Assembly: GCA_949840805.1 (NCBI GenBank) | Contig: CATKXR010000011.1 | Location: 26,371 to 90,370, forward strand | From: an uncultured Lachnospiraceae bacterium | GTDB lineage: Bacteria > Bacillota > Clostridia > Lachnospirales > Lachnospiraceae | Direction: 5' to 3' | DNA: 64,000 nt | Part shown: positions 10,100 through 20,488 of the stretch, piece by piece | Numbering within the stretch: the first letter of the stretch is position 1 | How the letters are laid out: each line of letters begins with the position of its first letter | Translations under genes and position numbers: made by a program | The notes under the pieces: generated by a model | What the model was told of the DNA's origin: nothing | The model's input: the letters and a program-made list of their open reading frames with translations, nothing else | Database searches by the model: none

Positions 10100-11366
10100 G
10101 TACTTTATTCTCCCACTGGTTAATATGAATAAAAGCAATAGACAATGCAATTAAAATCCATTGATAAGTATAGTTAATAAAAGAACTGGATTCCAAACTG
10201 ACAATAATATAATCAACAAACATAATGGAAAATACAACAGCCTCCATATTTCCTTTATATTTAAATATTTTTATCATTTTCGTATAAAGTGTAACCAATA
10301 AAAAAATATATAATATAAAAACAACAATTCCATATTGACTTAAAATTTCTAACCAAAAATTATGGGGGTTAACCAATCCTGATACAGAAGGATGTATTGT
10401 AAAATACTTCACAAAATAGTTAGGGCCGATTCCAAGAAATTTTGTATCGATTACAGCCGTCCAAGTATCTATATACAACATTATACGGTTAAAAGACGAC
10501 CCCTGATGTGTTTGGTAGTTTTTCAAATGATTATGCAAATCTGCAATTAACGAAAAATGGTTTTCTGAACTACTATTACACATTTGGATGCTTGCAATAT
10601 ATATAGTTCCAATTAAAATAATTACAAGACAAAAAAATATATAATTCTTTAATAAATTTTTCCTCTGCTTTAATACAAATAAAAAAATACAGATTAATAA
10701 TGTTAATATACATAATGTCGAACGATTTCGGACACAAATAATCATAATGCTTACTAATGCCATTAAATCTATAAATCGTCCCTTTTGGCTGGTACGAATT
10801 GCAAATAAAGGTGCCATAAATGTCAGAAACGATGAAAAATCATTAACATTGTATTGAAATCCTGTTGCCAAATTCATATTTATTGTGCCATATCTTGCAA
10901 TTTGAGCAGAGATAAAATCCTGATTATTATAGAATGAACCATCCAAATGAATTCCTGTAATTATTTCCATAAATCCTATTAAAATACATAGCACTACAAA
11001 TACCTTGATAATATTTATCGCCAAAAACAGTCTTCTATTTGAAGTGCCTATAATTCTTATAAGACAATATATATCCACTGCCCCTAATATTAATCCAGTG
11101 AGTTCTTTGAGAGCGCCTTTACTTACTCCGGTTATCAATATCATGAAAAAAAATCCATATAAAATCCATATTATAAAAGTAATCAAACATTGACTTTCAA
11201 TAATTGAAAATTTTATATTTTTCATACTACAAGCCAATAATATTATTGGAACAGCTAATCTATAAAATGTAAGATATAATCCTGCCACATAAACTTTAAA
11301 TAGACTAGGTATAATCATAGCTGCCAAAAGCACGATCAAACATATATTCCGTTTACTTACTTTCAA
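10059..11366 (-). CDS. O-antigen polymerase/ligase-like (Wzy) membrane protein
   Basis: Multi-TM; FLGIGPNYFVKYF...NPHNFWLEILSQYGIVVFILY typical Wzy/O-antigen ligase loop. Confidence 0.75.
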   Translation of the reverse strand: MKVSKRNICLIVLLAAMIIPSLFKVYVAGLYLTFYRLAVPIILLACSMKNIKFSIIESQCLITFIIWILYGFFFMILITGVSKGALKELTGLILGAVDIYCLIRIIGTSNRRLFLAINIIKVFVVLCILIGFMEIITGIHLDGSFYNNQDFISAQIARYGTINMNLATGFQYNVNDFSSFLTFMAPLFAIRTSQKGRFIDLMALVSIMIICVRNRSTLCILTLLICIFLFVLKQRKNLLKNYIFFCLVIILIGTIYIASIQMCNSSSENHFSLIADLHNHLKNYQTHQGSSFNRIMLYIDTWTAVIDTKFLGIGPNYFVKYFTIHPSVSGLVNPHNFWLEILSQYGIVVFILYIFLLVTLYTKMIKIFKYKGNMEAVVFSIMFVDYIIVSLESSSFINYTYQWILIALSIAFIHINQWENKVHGTKSGHFIYNLY

Positions 11367-11372
11367 ATTAAT

Positions 11373-12824
11373 TCATCTCCTTTTGATTAAATTAATCCTT
11401 TTTATCATAATATGAAATATATTTCCTGCAATATCCTGATAAAAAAAAATCAAAAGAACAATGCCAAAACCAAAAATTATCATCCTTACTAAAATAATAC
11501 AATGCATTACAGCTATTGATAAAAAATATAATCCCAAAAGAGTTAGTAATATTTTCTTAATTCGAAACGCACAAGGATAAACCTTCTGTGCAAAACAATA
11601 ATTACTCATCATAACAATAAAATATCCGGCAAATGTGGTTGCTGCAGCCGCCTGTAATCCCCAATTAGGTATTAACATGCAATTTAAAATAACATTTACT
11701 ATAGCTCCGATTCCTGTCGAAAACAAAAAAAATTCCGTCTTTTTTGCAAAGCCAATCCCATATCCCACAATCGTATTTACAGCGTAACACAACTGTCCAA
11801 AAAACAAAGATGGTAAAATAGTATACGCCTCCATGTACTCCTCAGAAGTCATAAGATATACAATTTCTTTTCCAAATATGCTCACAACCCACGCCATTAT
11901 CACAATCAAAAAATAAACAGCATCAAGAATCCTACTATATAATTCCTTGGCATTTTCATTACTTTTATTTGCAAACGCAAAAGTAGTATAAGAAATGAAC
12001 AAGCTGTTAGTAACAATATTTAGTATACTGACAAATCTTGATGCAATACCATAAATACCCACAACTTCCTGTCCATGCATATAATTTAGAATATATCTGT
12101 CTGAAAGTGACAAAAGCCAATTCAAGACCGTCAATGGCACTAATGGTGTTGCATACTTCACCATTTTATAAAGTAAAGCTTTATCTAAATATCTGTATCC
12201 TACATGAACATCACTTAATCTCCAAAATAGTACTATCTGTAGCATATTAACTAAAAATGTACTAAATATAAGAGAAACATATCCAAATTCCAGGAAAACA
12301 ACAAACAATATATTTAATGACAGCATGGACATAGAAGAAAGAACCAAAACAGCCGAATATCTCTTCATAAGATTCTTCATTCTCAAATTTAATGAAAAAG
12401 GCATTGACCACATACTAATTGCCACTGATGCAAGAGAAATCATAATTGCAATTTTGTATTTATCAGTTTTAAAAAGCAAGAAAGATATATAAGGAGCCAT
12501 CCATATTAGCATCAGGATAATACAACTTGATTTTATCATAGAAAAAAAAACTGTATTAAATACTTTCTTCCTGTATTCGTCTGAATCCTCATCATAATAA
12601 AATGCACTAAATGCAGAATCAAATCCCCATATTAAAAGCGGAAGTATAAACGCTGTAAAATTTGATATGAGATCTGAAATACCCAGCTCGGAAGACGTAA
12701 GATATCTGGTATATAAAGGAAGCAAAAAGAAATTAGCTGCTTTAATTACTAAATTAGATAATGTTAATACAATACTTCCACTAACCAGTTGTTCTATGGT
12801 TCCTCCTTTATTTTCCATTTTCAT
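11373..12824 (-). CDS. Oligosaccharide flippase (Wzx)
   Basis: ~12-14 TM, TLSNLVIKAANFFLLPLYTRYLTSSELGISDLI typical Wzx/MATE-like. Confidence 0.85.
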   Translation of the reverse strand: MKMENKGGTIEQLVSGSIVLTLSNLVIKAANFFLLPLYTRYLTSSELGISDLISNFTAFILPLLIWGFDSAFSAFYYDEDSDEYRKKVFNTVFFSMIKSSCIILMLIWMAPYISFLLFKTDKYKIAIMISLASVAISMWSMPFSLNLRMKNLMKRYSAVLVLSSMSMLSLNILFVVFLEFGYVSLIFSTFLVNMLQIVLFWRLSDVHVGYRYLDKALLYKMVKYATPLVPLTVLNWLLSLSDRYILNYMHGQEVVGIYGIASRFVSILNIVTNSLFISYTTFAFANKSNENAKELYSRILDAVYFLIVIMAWVVSIFGKEIVYLMTSEEYMEAYTILPSLFFGQLCYAVNTIVGYGIGFAKKTEFFLFSTGIGAIVNVILNCMLIPNWGLQAAAATTFAGYFIVMMSNYCFAQKVYPCAFRIKKILLTLLGLYFLSIAVMHCIILVRMIIFGFGIVLLIFFYQDIAGNIFHIMIKRINLIKRR

Positions 12825-13885
12825 ATTTGTTTTTCCTTAACATATAAAAATGAATCCAATGTAGTCATAGGTTCTATTACCCCCTTATAAATATCAGCCT
12901 GAACTTTGGCTATCTTACGGTTATCATGGTAGTCCTCGACATATTTTCTTCCTGCTCTGCCTGCCTGTTCTCTTAACTTCCCATTAAGAATCAGTTTCTC
13001 AACAACCTCATCCAATGTCTCTATTGATGCACTAAAAATAGGAAGTTCCGGTGGAAATGCCCTTTTCACTTCATCTGTAATATATGTAATGACTGGTTTC
13101 CCCAAAGCCATCGATTCTACTGCAAAAACACCATAGCTCTGCCCAAACATCTGGTCAATAATGATATCCGCATTTTTATATATTTCTAATGCTTCCTTCT
13201 GTGTTTTATTCATTACAAGAATAAATTCAAAATCATACTTAATTTTGAGACGTTCCATTGATTCTATCACATACTTTGTTCCCTTTTTCATATAATTGCT
13301 CGGCGCATGTACAATTATTGGCTTATTTTTTATTGCTTTTGGATAAACCGGCTCGAATCTAGAAATATCAATGCGTAGAGGAGTAATAAATAACCTCTTT
13401 ACTGGTATATGTTTTCTTAATTCTTCATCATGTGTTATACATGCCCCAATATATTTAAAAATTCTATCATTTTTTTTAACTCGGGATTTTCCAGGTCCTT
13501 CAACTTTATCTGCATAAAAAAACTTTGGCCTGGTGGTATCATAGGAAAATCGAACTTCGCTTCCATGGAATTCCATAAACGTCTTTTTATGTGAAATTTT
13601 AAGCCAAAACAAATCAAATGCACCAGGTATAAGTGAATGCCCAAAATGAAAATGAAATACATCATATTTAAAAAATGCTGAAACAAAGAAAAACAAAATT
13701 TTTAAAATATAAAAAGGATATAAAATTTTTCTTGTTCCTATATGTATATCTTTGCCAAGATCAGGATATCCGACAGGATTTCTCCTCCAGACTGCAAGAT
13801 CCGCGTTTTCTCCTATTTTTTTTAATCCGTCTACCGAATATGTTGCTTGCCCTGCTATATCACTCATACCATGTAAGATCTTCAT
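12821..13885 (-). CDS. Glycosyltransferase (GT4-like)
   Basis: KILHGMSDIAGQATYSVDGLKK..., FGQSYGVFAVESMALGKPVITY. Confidence 0.75.
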   Translation of the reverse strand: MKILHGMSDIAGQATYSVDGLKKIGENADLAVWRRNPVGYPDLGKDIHIGTRKILYPFYILKILFFFVSAFFKYDVFHFHFGHSLIPGAFDLFWLKISHKKTFMEFHGSEVRFSYDTTRPKFFYADKVEGPGKSRVKKNDRIFKYIGACITHDEELRKHIPVKRLFITPLRIDISRFEPVYPKAIKNKPIIVHAPSNYMKKGTKYVIESMERLKIKYDFEFILVMNKTQKEALEIYKNADIIIDQMFGQSYGVFAVESMALGKPVITYITDEVKRAFPPELPIFSASIETLDEVVEKLILNGKLREQAGRAGRKYVEDYHDNRKIAKVQADIYKGVIEPMTTLDSFLYVKEKQI

Positions 13886-13909
13886 ACATTCTTATTATCC
13901 TTCTAATAT

Positions 13910-15034
13910 TTATTCACTACATACAGTTATTAACTCACTGCTGACCATTTCGATCTCTTCTTGGGTAAGGTAAGGATGCATTGGTATACTGAAAATTCGC
14001 TCTGCAAATTCTTCACATTTTGGAAGGTCACCTTTTTTATAACCAAAATTTTTGAAAGCTGTCTGCAAATGCATTGGAATCGGATAATAAATCATAATAG
14101 GAATTCTTTTTTTTCCCATCTCAATTACAATTTTATCTCTTTGATATTTGTTTTTGGCTAGTAAAGAGAATTGAGCCCATGACGATATATTCCCTTCTGA
14201 TACAGATGGTACTACAAACATCTTTTTTAAATTGTTCATGTATTGTCTGGCTATAGTATTTCTCTTATTTAATTCTTCATTAAAAATTTTAAGCTTTGGA
14301 AGAATAATTGCTGCCTGCAATGTATCCATACGCCCATTAAGCCCTACACGAATATTATCATAACGATTCGTTCCCATCCCATGAATCCTTACTGACTTTA
14401 GTTTTTCTGCCAAATCATCATCATCCGTAAAAATAGCACCTCCATCCCCATAGCATCCTAACGGTTTTGCAGGAAAAAATGATGTAGCAGATACATCTCC
14501 AAAACTGCAAGCTCTTTTGCCTTTGTATAAACTGCCAAATCCTTGTGCCGCATCTTCTAGCAGGAAAAGATTATACTTATTTGCTATTTTTGTAATCTCG
14601 TCATAGTCTGCTGGCTGTCCAAAAAGATCAACTGGAATTATTCCTTTAGGTCTGAGTTTTCCTTCTTTTAATACTCTTTTAATTTTTTCTTCAAGGTCAT
14701 TTATATCAATATTATAGGAACTATTACAGTCAACAAAAACTGGTGTGGCGCCAGCCAATAAAACACTTTCAGCAGTAGCATAAAATGTAAATGCAGGCAC
14801 AAATATAGCATCTGTTTTCTTTAATGCATATACCATAAGTGGGATAACTAATGCATCCGTTCCACTCGCGCAAGTAATTGCATATTTTCTCCCTGTATAT
14901 TTTGCCAGCTCTATTTCTAATTCATCAATTTCTGGTCCCATAATAAAATGTTTACTTTGAATGACTGTCCTGATTCTGTCCTCTATTTCATTTCCAATAA
15001 CCTCATATTGCCTGTCCAAATCAACAAATTTCAT
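13910..15034 (-). CDS. DegT/DnrJ/EryC1/StrS aminotransferase (WbpE-like)
   Basis: YAITCASGTDALVIPL, LLEDAAQGFGSLYKGKRACSFGDVSATSFFPAKPLGCYGDGGAIFTDDD. Confidence 0.9.
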   Translation of the reverse strand: MKFVDLDRQYEVIGNEIEDRIRTVIQSKHFIMGPEIDELEIELAKYTGRKYAITCASGTDALVIPLMVYALKKTDAIFVPAFTFYATAESVLLAGATPVFVDCNSSYNIDINDLEEKIKRVLKEGKLRPKGIIPVDLFGQPADYDEITKIANKYNLFLLEDAAQGFGSLYKGKRACSFGDVSATSFFPAKPLGCYGDGGAIFTDDDDLAEKLKSVRIHGMGTNRYDNIRVGLNGRMDTLQAAIILPKLKIFNEELNKRNTIARQYMNNLKKMFVVPSVSEGNISSWAQFSLLAKNKYQRDKIVIEMGKKRIPIMIYYPIPMHLQTAFKNFGYKKGDLPKCEEFAERIFSIPMHPYLTQEEIEMVSSELITVCSE

Positions 15035-15046
15035 ACAATATACTCC

Positions 15047-16063
15047 TTAGTTTCTTAGCTGAAATTTCATTCCGCCTTCACCAATATCCTGATTAGCAAG
15101 CTCTAATATTCTTATTACACGGATTGCTGCATCAGCATTTGTCTGTGATTCCCGTTTTTCCTCAATACATTTCCTGATATGGTCTAAACTGTTGTAAAGA
15201 GCATCTTCTTGCTCTAATTTTGGTATGACGGCATCTCCAATACGTGACTTTACTACAAATTCATCATATTCCATATCTTTAATTGGCATTTTATCAAATC
15301 CTTTATCATAAATAATCAATTTATTTATTACATCCACATCATCATACACTAACATTTTTCTTGTGCCTGCAATAATAATCTTCCTTTCCTTAATTGGCGA
15401 TATCCAGTTTGCTGTCATGTTGGCGATAAACGTTTCATATTGTACCGATAAAAATGTAATAGATTCTTTAGTACTGTACGCCTTCTCTCCCACTGCCTTT
15501 ACATATTTTACATTTTCTCCATCAGTCAGATAATCAATAATCGACAGGTCATGTACACTCAAATCCCACATAGCATTAACATCATTTTTTACATTACCTA
15601 AATTCTGCCTGTAACACGAAAAATATAACACATCTCCCAAATCACCAGAACTCATGATTTCTTTTATTTTTTTAATAGCAGGATGATAAACCATAATATG
15701 ATCTACATGTATATAAAGTCCTTTTTCTAAAGCAATCTTTTTCAATTCCTCTGCCTGTTTTACATCATCTGTAAATGGTTTTTCTACATAAATATTCTTT
15801 CCAGCTAATAGAGCTTCTTTTGCTAATTTATAGTGATTTCTGGTTTCAACCGCAAGTGCAATTAAATCAATTTCAGGATCTTTAATGACTGAAAGATAAT
15901 TTGTTGTATATTTTAAACTATTTGCATACAATTCCTTTGCCTTTTCTAATCTGTTTTCTTTCAAATCACATATGATATCAAATATATAATTTTTATTTTT
16001 ATATAATTGCTTTGCAACATTAGGCCCCCAATAACCATAACCAATCAATGCAACTTTAAGCAT
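15047..16063 (-). CDS. Gfo/Idh/MocA family oxidoreductase
   Basis: MLKVALIGYGYWGPNVAKQL, AGKNIYVEKPFTDDVKQAEEL. Confidence 0.85.
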   Translation of the reverse strand: MLKVALIGYGYWGPNVAKQLYKNKNYIFDIICDLKENRLEKAKELYANSLKYTTNYLSVIKDPEIDLIALAVETRNHYKLAKEALLAGKNIYVEKPFTDDVKQAEELKKIALEKGLYIHVDHIMVYHPAIKKIKEIMSSGDLGDVLYFSCYRQNLGNVKNDVNAMWDLSVHDLSIIDYLTDGENVKYVKAVGEKAYSTKESITFLSVQYETFIANMTANWISPIKERKIIIAGTRKMLVYDDVDVINKLIIYDKGFDKMPIKDMEYDEFVVKSRIGDAVIPKLEQEDALYNSLDHIRKCIEEKRESQTNADAAIRVIRILELANQDIGEGGMKFQLRN

Positions 16064-17165
16064 TTGTAACCTCCAGCATTTCTTTAAACTCACCTTCCAT
16101 ATCCACACACGCAAATCCCCTCAAAGGAAATTTCACAGCCTTTCCTTCCTTCTGGCTCTTATATATCGCCAAAACCAATTCCAATGCATCCCTGCCCGCA
16201 TATGCATCCACATACGGTCTCCTGTCCTCCTGAATCGCCTCCTTCATATCAGCAAACAGGCTGACATGGCCATTTCCATATACATTACTGGCAGCTTCCA
16301 CCAGCCCTTTATTTTTGGTATCTTCTGCCGCCTCATCTGCAAAATTCCATATATCAATATTATTTGTCGATTTTCCGCCTATTTTTACAGTCCCATATTC
16401 ACCGGACAAATACAATGTTTCTTCCAGATTCTGCGGATAAGTATTCGTAGTTCCTTCGATTGTGGCAATCACTCCGTTTTTAAATTTAACTACTGCCATT
16501 CCCACATCTTCCGCCTCCAGATAATCATGGAATTGTTGCCGTGTCTGGCCATATACCTCGTCAATCTCTCCGCCAATCATCCAGCGAAGCAAATCAATCC
16601 CATGAATACATTGATTCATAAGTGCGCCTCCATCCTGTTTCCAGGTTCCCCTCCACGGAGCCTGAATGTAATAATCCCTGTTACGGTTCCAACGCACATG
16701 AATGGAGCCGTGAGACAGACGGCCGAACCTTCCTTTTTCCACTGCCTTACGAAGCTCCCGGATTGCCACATTAAAACGGTTTTGATGGCAAGCGCACACT
16801 TTTACATGCTGTTCCTCAGATATACGGATAATACGATCTGCATCTTCCATACTCATAGCCATTGGTTTTTCAATAATCACATGAACTCCATGTTCAATAC
16901 AAAAAAGAGCAATCTCCGCATGGAGTCCGCTCTCAGTTGCAATACTGACCAATTCTGGTTTTATTTCTATAATCATTCTTTTATAATCCGTATAACGTTG
17001 AATGCCCGGACTGTTTTGGAGGTCATGTTTTTCTAAAAGAGCAATCATATTGTTTGGAACAAGATCACAAATCCCTGCGATTTCCAACTGGTTCACTACC
17101 GCAGCTTTTATATGGTTTGTTGAAATCCTCCCACAGCCAATTAACGCATATCTCATTTCTTTCAC
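16056..17165 (-). CDS. Gfo/Idh/MocA family oxidoreductase (WbpB/WlbA-like)
   Basis: MRYALIGCGRISTNHIKAA, VHVIIEKPMAMSMEDADR, MNQCIHGIDLLRWMIGG. Confidence 0.85.
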   Translation of the reverse strand: MKEMRYALIGCGRISTNHIKAAVVNQLEIAGICDLVPNNMIALLEKHDLQNSPGIQRYTDYKRMIIEIKPELVSIATESGLHAEIALFCIEHGVHVIIEKPMAMSMEDADRIIRISEEQHVKVCACHQNRFNVAIRELRKAVEKGRFGRLSHGSIHVRWNRNRDYYIQAPWRGTWKQDGGALMNQCIHGIDLLRWMIGGEIDEVYGQTRQQFHDYLEAEDVGMAVVKFKNGVIATIEGTTNTYPQNLEETLYLSGEYGTVKIGGKSTNNIDIWNFADEAAEDTKNKGLVEAASNVYGNGHVSLFADMKEAIQEDRRPYVDAYAGRDALELVLAIYKSQKEGKAVKFPLRGFACVDMEGEFKEMLEVTNA

Positions 17166-17201
17166 CTTTTATCCTTTGATATCTTATCATGATTTTCTCT
17201 T

Positions 17202-17654
17202 TCATATATCCACTTCATTTCTATGATACTCCCATCTTTCATTTAAAGCCTTAAATCCCTGTGGATAGTATTCCTGTAACGCAACAGGATGGTAATTTCT
17301 GTCAAGAAAACCATGCTTTGTTATTCCAACTGCCTTTAATTCCTCTGTTTCACAAGATTGAAATGTGTACTGGAAATTCATCTTTACTCCATTAAATTTA
17401 GTACATTCACATTCGATTCTTATCTCTTCATCAAAATGAACCATCTGCTTATATTGTACAGACTGGAACAAAACCGGAATCATAATTCCTGTTGTTTCTT
17501 CCACCGCCTTCCAGTGAAAGCCACATTCATCAAAATAACGGAGCCTTGCTTCTTCCATCCACTTCACATAATTTGCATGATGGACAATTTTCATCGCATC
17601 TGTTTCATAATACTGTGTACGGTGGAGAATAAAAGACCTTTTAGAAGTTTGCAT
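17202..17654 (-). CDS. Acyl-CoA thioesterase (4HBT/YbgC-like)
   Basis: YYETDAMKIVHHANYVKWMEEARLRYFDECG, hotdog thioesterase signature. Confidence 0.85.
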   Translation of the reverse strand: MQTSKRSFILHRTQYYETDAMKIVHHANYVKWMEEARLRYFDECGFHWKAVEETTGIMIPVLFQSVQYKQMVHFDEEIRIECECTKFNGVKMNFQYTFQSCETEELKAVGITKHGFLDRNYHPVALQEYYPQGFKALNERWEYHRNEVDI

Positions 17655-17746
17655 AGATAAAACAAATCTCCTCTCCCACAGATAATAAAGATGCATAAAT
17701 TAAAGATAAAATCATCAACAGCTCCATCACAAATTTTCCTGTACCC

Positions 17747-19072
17747 TTAATCCGCCTGTCCTGAAAAATGTTCAACAATTTTTTTGCAGACATATGGCCA
17801 TCCTTTCCAGCCTAAATGCATTACATCACAGTAAAAATAAGGTTCGTATTCCTGGTCTTTTAAATTCAGGCATTCTATGCCATACTTTGCAGATATTTGT
17901 TCGCTCGCATCATAATATTCATCCCGCTTATTCTTTGTTATTCCAATATAGTCATAATAAAAGCCATTTGTTGACATAATGACTACATAAGGATGCAAAT
18001 CAAGTTCGTTACATACACCTAAAAAGAATTCATAATCTTTCCACTCAGCAGATATCATCAACGGAACATTCACACTATTATTTTCCAAAGAATCATATTT
18101 ATCTTCCAGATATTTCGTATAATAAGAATCGTATACATACAGGTCATTGTTGGTACAAGACGTCCTTCCTTCTTTTTCTCCTTCTGCGCAGATGATATCC
18201 CAGTCAACCTCAATAGTATCTGATTCTTCAGTACTCAAATCAATCGTTTTTAGATATTTATATGCCTGAAACTTGTCTTTAAGCATCATAAATCTTCCCC
18301 GCAAAAAGTAATAAGGCTGTACCAGGTTATAGACAGCTTTTCCAAATATATGATCCGATACATAAAGCCTTGCCAGAATATAAGTCTGAGGATAATCTAA
18401 TTTGCCATGTACTACATAATGATTGATATATTTTTTATATATAGTAAGGGTCTGATATAACAACTTATACATTTTATTTTCTGAAGCCTTATTGCTTATG
18501 GCAGCATAATCATCTATCTCCCGATGCCCTTCCATTTCAATAAATCTTTTACACAGATACCTCTTATTTTCCTTTGAGATCTGACTATTTTGTAAAAATT
18601 CGTAAAATTGAAGCTCACTGAAATTTGACATGGTTCCATTAATATCAGCTTCATTTCCTGTGAACCACTGGAGCGATTCTACTATAACGATATCATTCCT
18701 GCCTATGGCTTCTCTGTTTGCTCCAAGATTCATTGCATGGAGAAAATTTTGAACATATGCATGTCCGGTATAAGTTACGGAATTTTGATATAAGTTATTC
18801 GGAAATAAATTTTTAGGATTTTGCGGAACTGGCGATGACAATTCAGAAGATCCCATCATCAGCAAATCTTCTTGCTGCAGCCCAAGGGCAAGCAAAACAT
18901 TTCCTTTATCTTTTTCTGCCAGTCCATTTGCCTTATCAATGGCAAATGGATCTGTATGATATAATTCCTCAATCCTTTTATCTAAATATTTCCCATATAT
19001 CTCACAAATCAGAAAAACACTTGCCAACAGAACAAATATATGGAAAACGGACTTTATTATTTTAATTTTCAT
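17747..19072 (-). CDS. dltD: DltD-like protein
   Basis: N-terminal TM, MMGSSELSSPVPQNP, C-terminal CDVMHLGWKGW (DltD Ser and Asp/His motifs); adjacent to dltC/B/A. Confidence 0.85.
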   Translation of the reverse strand: MKIKIIKSVFHIFVLLASVFLICEIYGKYLDKRIEELYHTDPFAIDKANGLAEKDKGNVLLALGLQQEDLLMMGSSELSSPVPQNPKNLFPNNLYQNSVTYTGHAYVQNFLHAMNLGANREAIGRNDIVIVESLQWFTGNEADINGTMSNFSELQFYEFLQNSQISKENKRYLCKRFIEMEGHREIDDYAAISNKASENKMYKLLYQTLTIYKKYINHYVVHGKLDYPQTYILARLYVSDHIFGKAVYNLVQPYYFLRGRFMMLKDKFQAYKYLKTIDLSTEESDTIEVDWDIICAEGEKEGRTSCTNNDLYVYDSYYTKYLEDKYDSLENNSVNVPLMISAEWKDYEFFLGVCNELDLHPYVVIMSTNGFYYDYIGITKNKRDEYYDASEQISAKYGIECLNLKDQEYEPYFYCDVMHLGWKGWPYVCKKIVEHFSGQAD

Positions 19073-19310
19073 CGCCTATCCTTGCTAAATATTTGATAAA
19101 ATTGTTTATGGTGCTGATATCGTTCTTACTTAGATCTGTTGGCTGCAATTTAATTCCCAGTTTCTTTTCAATTTCTACAATAATACTCAGGGAAGAAAAA
19201 GAGTCCAAATAACCTGTTTCCATCAGATCCAGATCATAATCTTCAAAAATTTCATCCGTATCACAGACACTGCCTAAAATTGTTTCCGCTAATTGCTTAT
19301 ACCTTTCCAT
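19062..19310 (-). CDS. dltC: Acyl/D-alanyl carrier protein (DltC-like)
   Basis: 82 aa, DLMETGYLDSFSSLSIIVEIEKKLGIKL phosphopantetheine site. Confidence 0.85.
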   Translation of the reverse strand: MERYKQLAETILGSVCDTDEIFEDYDLDLMETGYLDSFSSLSIIVEIEKKLGIKLQPTDLSKNDISTINNFIKYLARIGDEN

Positions 19311-19324
19311 AATCTATTCCTCCA

Positions 19325-20488
19325 TTAAAAATTCATATAACGCCCGGAAAATAGCAACATGCCAAATGCAACAAACTGGAAACAAATAATCCTGCTCATT
19401 GCTTTGTAATAAGGTTTCTTTTTTACTTTTCTATAATAACGAGATTTGACATACACATCTGTAATTACTAAAAGCACTCCTTCATATATGCCATAAATAA
19501 TATAATGTATGGAAAATCCATGCCATAATCCCATGATAAGCATAGTGAACAGGTAAGCCCATCTCGTTGCGCTGTGAATATTTTCAAACAATCCGTTCCG
19601 CATATTATTTAAGACAAACCGTCCAAACACATAATCATTAAACCATGTTGATAATGACATATGCCACCTTGTCCAAAATTCTTTCATATTGCAGGCCAGA
19701 AACGGCTTATTAAAATTTTCCGGAAGCTTCACTCCCATCAAATAGCCCATTCCAATTGCAATCTGGGAATATCCGCCAAAGTCAAAAAATAAATATAATG
19801 TATAAGCATACATATAGAGAACAATATGTAAAAATGACACATTCTCCGGAATCTTTGATATAAGATAAGTATTGATTGCAAAAGCCACGGCAAATTTATA
19901 AAATATTCCAAGAAAAATCTTTTTAGTTCCGGGTATGATATAGAATTCAAAATATTCGCTCCCCTTGCAGCTACTTGCGTAATCCTCTTTAAACGGTTCA
20001 TACCGGCTGACAGGCCCGGAACTAAATGACGGAAAAAACAACAATAATCCAAAAAAATCAAAAAGACCAAGTTTTTGAATCTTAGAATCATGAATCTCTA
20101 TCATCACTTGCCATATCTTAAAGCACATATAAGACAGGCCGGTAAAACCAGCATATTGGGCATAAAATGAATGATTAGCCGCAAATCTTACACAAATTAA
20201 GGGAAAAATTGTCAATCCAAAAATAATATGATAGATCAGCTCGCTGCTGCATCGCTTTCGGAAAAAGTAATAAAAATAAACAAGAACGCACTCATAAAAA
20301 AGGAATACAAAAAACTCAAACACTTCTAACGAATGGATTCCTAATATTGATACAATAACAACGAAACTAATCATTATATTAAAAACTTTTGATTTTTTCC
20401 CGAATAGCCCTAAAATCATACATGGTATTGCCGCCAACACACACAAATATATGGATAGCATACTGCCATATTGAGGAATCGTTATCAT
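19325..20488 (-). CDS. dltB: MBOAT O-acyltransferase (DltB-like)
   Basis: FDFGGYSQIAIGMGYLMGVKLPENFNKPFLACNMKEFWTRWHMSLSTWFNDYVF; LIMGLWHG. Confidence 0.9.
   Translation of the reverse strand: MITIPQYGSMLSIYLCVLAAIPCMILGLFGKKSKVFNIMISFVVIVSILGIHSLEVFEFFVFLFYECVLVYFYYFFRKRCSSELIYHIIFGLTIFPLICVRFAANHSFYAQYAGFTGLSYMCFKIWQVMIEIHDSKIQKLGLFDFFGLLLFFPSFSSGPVSRYEPFKEDYASSCKGSEYFEFYIIPGTKKIFLGIFYKFAVAFAINTYLISKIPENVSFLHIVLYMYAYTLYLFFDFGGYSQIAIGMGYLMGVKLPENFNKPFLACNMKEFWTRWHMSLSTWFNDYVFGRFVLNNMRNGLFENIHSATRWAYLFTMLIMGLWHGFSIHYIIYGIYEGVLLVITDVYVKSRYYRKVKKKPYYKAMSRIICFQFVAFGMLLFSGRYMNF

Noticed and set aside
16266-17036. 256-aa plus-strand ORF
   Set aside because: Entirely antisense to the well-supported Gfo/Idh/MocA oxidoreductase genes; His/Phe/Ser/Ile-rich composition typical of shadow ORFs.
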